Assembly: GCA_030248225.1 (NCBI GenBank) | Contig: JASANE010026831.1 | Coordinates: forward strand, 62,001-126,000 | Direction: 5' to 3' | Length of the DNA stretch: 64,000 nt | From: Trileptium ribeirensis | Lineage: Eukaryota > Nematoda > Enoplea > Enoplida > Thoracostomopsidae | Shown here: positions 58,003 to 64,000 of the stretch, one piece after another | Layout: every line of letters starts with the position of its first letter | Numbering within the stretch: position 1 is the stretch's first letter | Translations under genes and position numbers: made by a program | Notes under the pieces: model-generated | Database searches by the model: none | What the model was told of the DNA's origin: nothing | What the model saw: only the letters and a program-made list of their open reading frames with translations

Positions 58003-58383
58003 CTACATTTTCTTACACTGCCTGGGCCGCAAATTGTATTGATGACGTATACTTGAATCCGTATAAGCCTTTACCCTAAGTCTTCCTACTTGACGAGTTC
58101 TGTAGCGCACTCTGTTCTCACCGTCATGCAGTGATTGTTTACCTACTCTATAGAGATTATGTCTCGGATTCCCTCGCTTTTTTCTTACAGTTCCTGTATT
58201 TCGTTGTAGTGTAATTTGGTCTGGTGGCACAAGCGTTTCATTTTCTGCAATATCGTCACTGTGAATCAATCCGCTTCCCTTAGTACCGATATTTTGGCCC
58301 CCTGCTTCCTCTAACTGCTGCATTTTCCCATCAAGCCAGTTTCCGCTAAAACCAGCTGGTGGGCCAAACTTAAGCCGTCTCAC
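58003..58383 (-). pseudogene. C-terminal end of the left gypsy pol, split off by a deletion
   Basis: Matches the last part of pol in the right copy (about 63150-63522). It is out of frame with the rest because about 40 bp present in the right copy (about 63073-63117) are missing here. Ends YNLRPRQCKKM. Confidence 0.8.
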
Positions 58384-58397
58384 GTTAACGCGTTTAG

Positions 58398-60070
58398 TTA
58401 CAGAACGACGCTTGTAATTTCTAAAACCCTGTAGGGTCCCCTCCAGCGCCTTGCAAGTTTCTTAGACTTCCCTTGAACCGTTGGCACATGAAGGTACACC
58501 TGGTCGCCTTCCAAAAATGGTAACGAACACATTTTCTTATCATGCTGCCTTTTCTGTTCAGATTGCGATTTGGCGATACAAATACGTGCAGTTTCCCATG
58601 CTGTTGTCATCTTATCACTTAGATCCGAAATATAATCACCCACGTTACCAACATTATCCCTTACCACCAGGTCCAGAGGTAGAACCGGATCTCGACCGAA
58701 GTTCAAGCAATACGGTGTTTCTCCAGTTGACTCATGTACACTACTTCTGTACACAAAACAAACATATGGCAGAATTTCGTCCCAATTGTCTTGGTTTGTG
58801 TTGACATACAGACTGACCATCGTTTCCATCGTACGATTAAATCGCTCTACCATGCCGTCACATGCCGGATGATAAGCCGTAGTATTTAATTTCTTGACTC
58901 CTAACAATTTACAAACGTCCATCATTAGTTCTGACACTAAATTCGGACCCAGATCAGTCAGAAAACATGTCGGCACGCCGAATCGACATACAAGTTGCTC
59001 AACAAATATCTTAGCGATCGTTGTGGATTTTGTGTCCGCTGTGGGAAAACATTCCACCCATTTCGTAAAATAGTCCATGAATACCACCACGTATTTATTG
59101 CCAGATTTCGTACATGGCAAAGGCCCTACTATGTCGCAAGCCACTTGGTACCATGGTGATACAACTGCTATCGGATGAAGTGGTGGTTTTGTCCATTTTT
59201 GTGGATTCTTTCGCGTGGCACATGCCTCACAACTTGCACACCATTTCTTTACGTCTGTGTACATCGTTGGCCAATAGTAGCGCTCTGAAACCTTTCGAAA
59301 CGTTTTACGCACTCCTAGATGACCACCAAAAAGATGGTCGTGACTCGCATTCATAACTTGTTCGCGTAATTTTGGTGGAGTGTAACATTGCAATTGTCCG
59401 CGAACAGGGCTTTTGCGGTACAGAAGTCCATTCCTAATGCTCATTGAGGTGTCGCTTGGTTCACTACCAGATTCTAATTGTACCATCAGCTCAGATACTG
59501 TATTATCATCTCTCTGCTCTTTAATCCACATTTCTATTTGATCGCTTCCTTCATCTCCATATGGTATCAAATCGGTTATTACTGTAACAGTATTTTCGTT
59601 GAACTTCGCTTGCTTTAAAATTTCTGTACATGACTGGCAAATTTCATTCTCGCCAAGACTGGGAGCATCGTGAGTTTCAGGAAGTCGTGATAACGCGTCT
59701 GCATTCTTGTTTTCTTTGCCTGATTTGTAGATGATACTCACGTCATACGCTTGTAACATCAAGCTCCATCGACACAAACGGCCATGTGGATCTTTCACTG
59801 TCAATAACCACTTTAACGGTTGATGATCTGTAACCACCGAAAACGATCGACCATAGAGATATGGTTGGTAGTGACGTATTGCCCACACGACTGCCAAAGT
59901 TTCACGTTCGATTACTGGATAACGTCTTTCCGCTTTGCTTAGCATACGGCTTGCATAGGACAGAGGATGATCTTTGTTATTATCATCCAACTGGCTCAAC
60001 ACAGCTCCAATCGCAAAATCACTGGCGTCGATTTGAAGCACGAACGGTTTTGAAAAGTCGGGAAACGCTA
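58398..60070 (-). pseudogene. Left gypsy copy pol: RNase H and integrase
   Basis: Reverse-transcriptase C-terminal end, RNase H (DASDFAIGAVLSQ, RRYPVIERETLAVVWA, VTDHQPLKWLL) and integrase. The integrase has the HHCC zinc motif (GGHLGVRKTF...WCASCEACATRKN) and the catalytic residues in ACDIVGPLP, FLTDLGPN and HPACDGMVERFN. The frame is open and here has TGG (LCRWSLML) where the right copy has a stop, and GGAATG where the right copy lost one base. It is 5'-truncated: the RT core is missing. The open frame extends to 60179 but is no longer credible pol beyond about 60070. Confidence 0.88.
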
Positions 60071-60290
60071 ACACCGGTTCTTGTAGCGTCGTTTCAGCCA
60101 TCGACGCCTCTGGCCCTTGAGCCGCCTTGCGCACACAGCGGGGGGCGCTCCGGAACACCAAAAGCGGGACGCAGCCCAAACGCGACCCGCGGCGGCCGAG
60201 GAATCTTCAACCCGGCACCAGGAAAAACCGCGCCGACAGAAGTCCCAGGAACGGAACAGGGGCCCGGCCTCCCGCCCCAAATACCATTGG
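60070..60290 (-). other. A-depleted copy of the RT C-terminal region at the junction
   Basis: On the minus strand this aligns to 61085-61420 of the right copy, but short of A and partly of T. Exact case: 60208-60236 (29 nt, minus) equals 61166-61202 (37 nt) with all eight A removed. Flanking exact words include TGTTCCGTTCCTGGGAC and AATGGTATTTG. The plus strand here has about 6 T in 120 nt (60121-60240). It makes an artificial GC-rich island where the two copies meet. Confidence 0.75.
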
Positions 60291-60297
60291 ATAACGA

Positions 60298-63200
60298 ACA
60301 AATACGGGAAGTCGACACACAAGTGTGGGCGTCTGACAAGATTATTAATACGATGGCTCAGGACTTAGCCAATAAGTCTATGGATGCTGATAATTTTCGG
60401 GATCTTGACTTGTCGAAATCAGCATTGATTGGCGCAGATCGTGATAAACTTATAGCACTATTGTCAGAATACAAAGACTTGTTTGCCGAAAGCGATGCAG
60501 ATTTGGGAACTGCAAGAGGTGTACAGCATACTATCGATACTGGAAATGCCGCTCCTGTCCGGCAGAAACCATATCGCGCGCCGTTTTCAACACGAGAATA
60601 TGTGTCATCGAAGATAAAAGAGATGTTGAAGAATAAGATAATACAACATTCTACAAGCGAATGGGCATCACCAATTGTCTTAGCAAAGAAAAAAGATGGA
60701 TCGTGGCGTTTCTGTGTGGACTATAGGAAGCTCAACGCTATTACACGACGAGATAGCTACCCGATGAAACGAATTGATGACGTCATGGGCTCGTTGAATA
60801 AAGCTAAATTATTTTGCACACTGGATATGAAAAGCGGTTACCACCAAATTTCTATGGAACCAGACAGCCAGCGCAAGACAGCATTTATAACTTACGATGG
60901 TTTGTACGAATTTCGTAAGCTACCATTCGGACTGACGAATGCTCCAGCGACATTTCAGCGTCTAATGGAAAGTGTACTTGCTGGTCTGGATTGGAAGATT
61001 TGCCTTGTGTATTTGGACGACATCCTCGTAATAGGATCGACGCCATTAGAATTGTTACAACGGTTACGAATGGTATTTGATAGGTTGCGAGTAGCAGATC
61101 TTAAATTGACGTTGAAGAAGTGCCAGTTTGGTCAAACCCATGTTCCGTTCCTGGGACATATACTGTCGAGCGACGGATATTTTCCTGAGTGCACGAAGGT
61201 TGAAAAGATTCAGAACTGGCCAGTACCAAAGAACGGTAAAGAAGTACAGCGTTTTATGGGCTTAGCGTCCTATTACAGACAATTTATATGGTGTTTCTCG
61301 AAGATAGCAGCACCCCTACATGCATTGTATGCTAAGTCAACAAAGTTCAACTGGACTCAAGAGTGCCAGAAGGCGTTCGATGAGCTGAAACGACGACTAT
61401 CAAGTAAACCGGTGTTAGCGTTTCCCGACTTTTCGAAACCGTTCGTGCTTCAAACCGACGCCAGTGATTTTGCGATTGGAGCTGTGTTGAGCCAGTTGGA
61501 TGATAATAACAAAGATCATCCTCTGTCCTATGCAAGCCGTATGCTAAGCAAAGCGGAAAGACGTTATCCAGTAATCGAACGTGAAACTTTGGCAGTCGTG
61601 TGGGCAATACGTCACTACCAACCATATCTCTATGGTCGATCGTTTTCGGTGGTTACAGATCATCAACCGTTAAAGTGGTTATTGACAGTGAAAGATCCAC
61701 ATGGCCGTTTGTGTCGATAGAGCTTGATGTTACAAGCGTATGACGTGTCTATAACCCACAAATCAGGCAAAGAAAACAAGAATGCAGACGCGTTATCACG
61801 ACTTCCTGAAACTGACGATGCTCCCAGTCTTGGCGAGAATGAAATTTGCCAGTCATGTACAGAAAATCTAAAGCAAGCGAAGTTGAACGAAAATACTGTT
61901 ACAGTAATAACCGATTTGATACCATATGGAGATGAAGGAAGCGATCAAATAGAAATGTGGATTAAAGAGCAGAGAGACGATAATACAGTATCCGAGCTGA
62001 TTTTACAATTAGAATCTGGTAGTGAGCCAAGCGACACCTCAATGAGCATTAGGAATGGACTTCTGTACCGCAAGAGCCCTGTTCGCGGACAATTGCAATG
62101 TTACACTCCACCAAAATTACGTGAACAAGTTATGAATACGAGTCACGACCATGTTTTTGGTGGTCATCTAGGAGTGCGTAAAACGTTTCGAAAGGTTTCA
62201 GAGCGCTACTATTGGCCAACGATGTACACAGACGTAAAGAAATGGTGTGCAAGTTGTGAGGCATGTGCCACGCGAAAAAATCCACAAAAACGGACAAAAC
62301 CACCACTTCATCCGATAGCAGTTGTATCACCATGGTACCAAGTGGCTTGCGACATAGTAGGGCCTTTGCCATGTACGAAATCTGGCAATAAATACGTGGT
62401 GGTATTCATGGACTATTTTACGAAATGGGTGGATGTTTTCCCACAGCGGACACAAAATCCACAACGATCGCTAAGATATTTGTTGAGCAACTTGTATGTC
62501 GATTCGGCGTGCCGACATGTTTTCTGACTGATCTGGGTCCGAGTTTAGTGTCAGAACTAATGATGGAGGTTTGTAAATTGTTAGGAGTCAAGAAACTAAA
62601 TACTACGGCTTATCATCCGGCATGTGACGGCATGGTAGAGCGATTTAATCGTACGATGGAAACGATGGTTAGTCTGTATGTCAACACAAACCAAGACAAT
62701 TGGGACAAAATTCTACCATATGTTTGTTTCGCGTACAGAAGTAGTGTACATGAGTCAACTAGAGAAACACCGTACTACTTGAACTTCGGTCGAGATCCGG
62801 TTCTACCTCTGGACCTGGTGGTAAGGGATAATGTTGGTAACGTGGGTGATTATATTTCAGATCTAAGTGTTAAGATGACAACAGCATGGGAAACTGCACG
62901 TACTTGTATCGCCAAATCGCAATCCCAACAGAAAAGGCAGCATGATAAGAAAATGTGTTCGTTACCTTTTTTGGAAGGCGACCAGGTGTACCTTCATGTG
63001 CCAACGGTTCAAGGGAAGTCTAAAAAACTTGCAAGGCATTGGAGGGGACCCTACAGGGTTTTAGAAATTACAGGCGATGGCACCGGTGCAGTGGTTGAAC
63101 CAGTAAATAAAATTAGTCGTTCTGTAGCTAAACGCATTAACGTTAGACGGCTTAAGCTTGGCCCGCCAGCTAGTTTTAGCGGAAACTGGCCTGAGGGGAA

Positions 63201-63522
63201 AATGGAGCAGTTAGAGGAAGCAGGGGGCCAAAATATCGGTGCTAGGGGAAGCGGATTGATTCACAGTGACGATATTGCAGAAAATGAAACGCTTGTGCCA
63301 CCAGACCAAATTACACTACAACAAAATACAGGAACTGTAAGAAAAAAGCGAGGGAATCCGAGACATAATCTCTATAGAGTAGGTAAACAATCACTGCACG
63401 ACGGTGAGAACAGAGTGCGCTACAGAACTCGTCAAGTAGGAAGACTTAGAGTAAAGGCTTATACGGATTCAAGTACACGTCATCAATACAATTTGCGGCC
63501 CAGGCAGTGTAAGAAAATGTAG
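60298..63522 (+). pseudogene. Right gypsy copy pol: RT, RNase H, integrase; stop and frameshift
   Basis: From the segment before RT (LIALLSEYKDLFAESDADLG) through the reverse transcriptase (WASPIVLAKKKDGSWRFCVD, LPFGLTNAPATFQRLM, catalytic YLDD at 61010-61021) to RNase H and integrase as in the left copy. A TAG (61718-61720) replaces the Trp codon of the left copy, and one base is lost in GTGGATG at about 62430 (left copy GTGGAATG), forcing a frame change. The pol then continues open to the stop after CKKM at 63522. Gag, protease and 5' LTR are absent; the copy begins abruptly at the junction near 60298. Confidence 0.9.
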
Positions 63523-63696
63523 CAAATTGGTCAAGGTAGATTCACTTTTAAAATAAGAAATTTAAATTTATGTATCTATATAGTGTATTATATATTGAAG
63601 TAATACTAATTTTAGCATATGTGATATACGTGCAATTACATTAATAACACTACTGCATACCCGGCATAATCAAATATTGTACTTTATCAGCCGAGA

Positions 63697-64000
63697 TGAA
63701 CGACGAATTAGGTGAAGTACCAACAATAGAATTAATAGATGGAAACGATTTTTCGCTTGGTGGTCGCCAACTAAGACCAGATTTTTCCTGTTTCCGCACG
63801 TTTGATGGTCTTGGTTACAATTTCGGCGGTGACTATTATGTATCTCGTCCTGAGTGTCAACAGCATGCAGCTATTGTGCGTCGCCAAGCGGAAACAATGA
63901 CATGTACGAAGACAATTAAAATACCGAAATCGAATAAACCTAAGTGCAACATAGAATGTAAATTGGCAAAATTCAATTATTCAGCAGATCCCAAGGTACT
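63697..64000 (+). CDS. Right gypsy copy ORF3, runs off the window
   Basis: Starts MNDELGEVPTIELIDGNDFS and is open to the window end. About 12 differences in 304 nt from the left copy, ten of them transitions. Confidence 0.75.

Noticed and set aside
60100..60300. GC-rich open frame upstream of RT as a gag/protease segment
   Set aside because: Its sequence is explained as an A-depleted reverse copy of 61085-61420, so the open frame is accidental.

Overview
The window reads as AT-rich nuclear DNA of an animal, probably an invertebrate. The reasons are one intact host gene split by GT-AG introns of about 1.0 to 3.6 kb, a Maverick/Polinton-type virus-like element, Ty3/gypsy retrotransposons, tRNA-related SINE-like repeats, MITEs and several satellites. 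I cannot name the species.

Layout. 1-19 kb is mostly non-coding. It holds a minus-strand remnant of a transposase-like gene (HTH exon 5013-5222, PHD-finger exon 3910-4206), scattered repeats and a complete MITE (9073-9582). 19085-33719 is a glutamine synthetase gene of which seven coding exons can be read in phase from the beta-grasp domain to the stop codon; only the initiator exon was not found. Its introns hold a 79-bp minisatellite, SINE-like copies, a 370-bp duplication, a pyrimidine-rich repeat and palindromic fold-back repeats. 34.6-37.1 kb is a 34-bp satellite that has absorbed MITE ends. 38.3-39.0 kb holds traces of an old gypsy integrase, and 39.06-40.4 kb a satellite of about 165 bp.

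43-54.3 kb is a decayed Maverick/Polinton (adintovirus-like) element. All genes lie on the plus strand: protein-primed family B DNA polymerase with an internal HNH-like domain, a membrane protein, chromodomain integrase, packaging ATPase, two small Maverick-type proteins, a NADAR-domain protein, a TBP-like protein, a small beta-rich protein, a 52-aa very basic protein, double-jelly-roll major capsid protein and a coiled-coil protein. Most long genes carry frameshifts or stops; the NADAR gene and the small genes are open. Ten copies of the motif ACATGAAAAGR (R or A at the end) lie a nearly fixed distance, usually 36-42 nt, before the start codons. Together with the element's own TBP-like gene this suggests a private transcription system, the most interesting signal in the window.

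55.7-64 kb holds two copies of one Ty3/gypsy element in opposite orientation. The left copy (minus) keeps RNase H, integrase, an unusual third ORF and a 3' LTR with TGTAACG/CGTTACA ends. The right copy (plus) keeps RT, RNase H, integrase and the start of the same third ORF, and is broken by a stop and a 1-nt deletion. The two copies differ by about 4 percent where I compared them. Where they meet (about 60070-60290), the left copy looks like the right copy with its A residues selectively removed.
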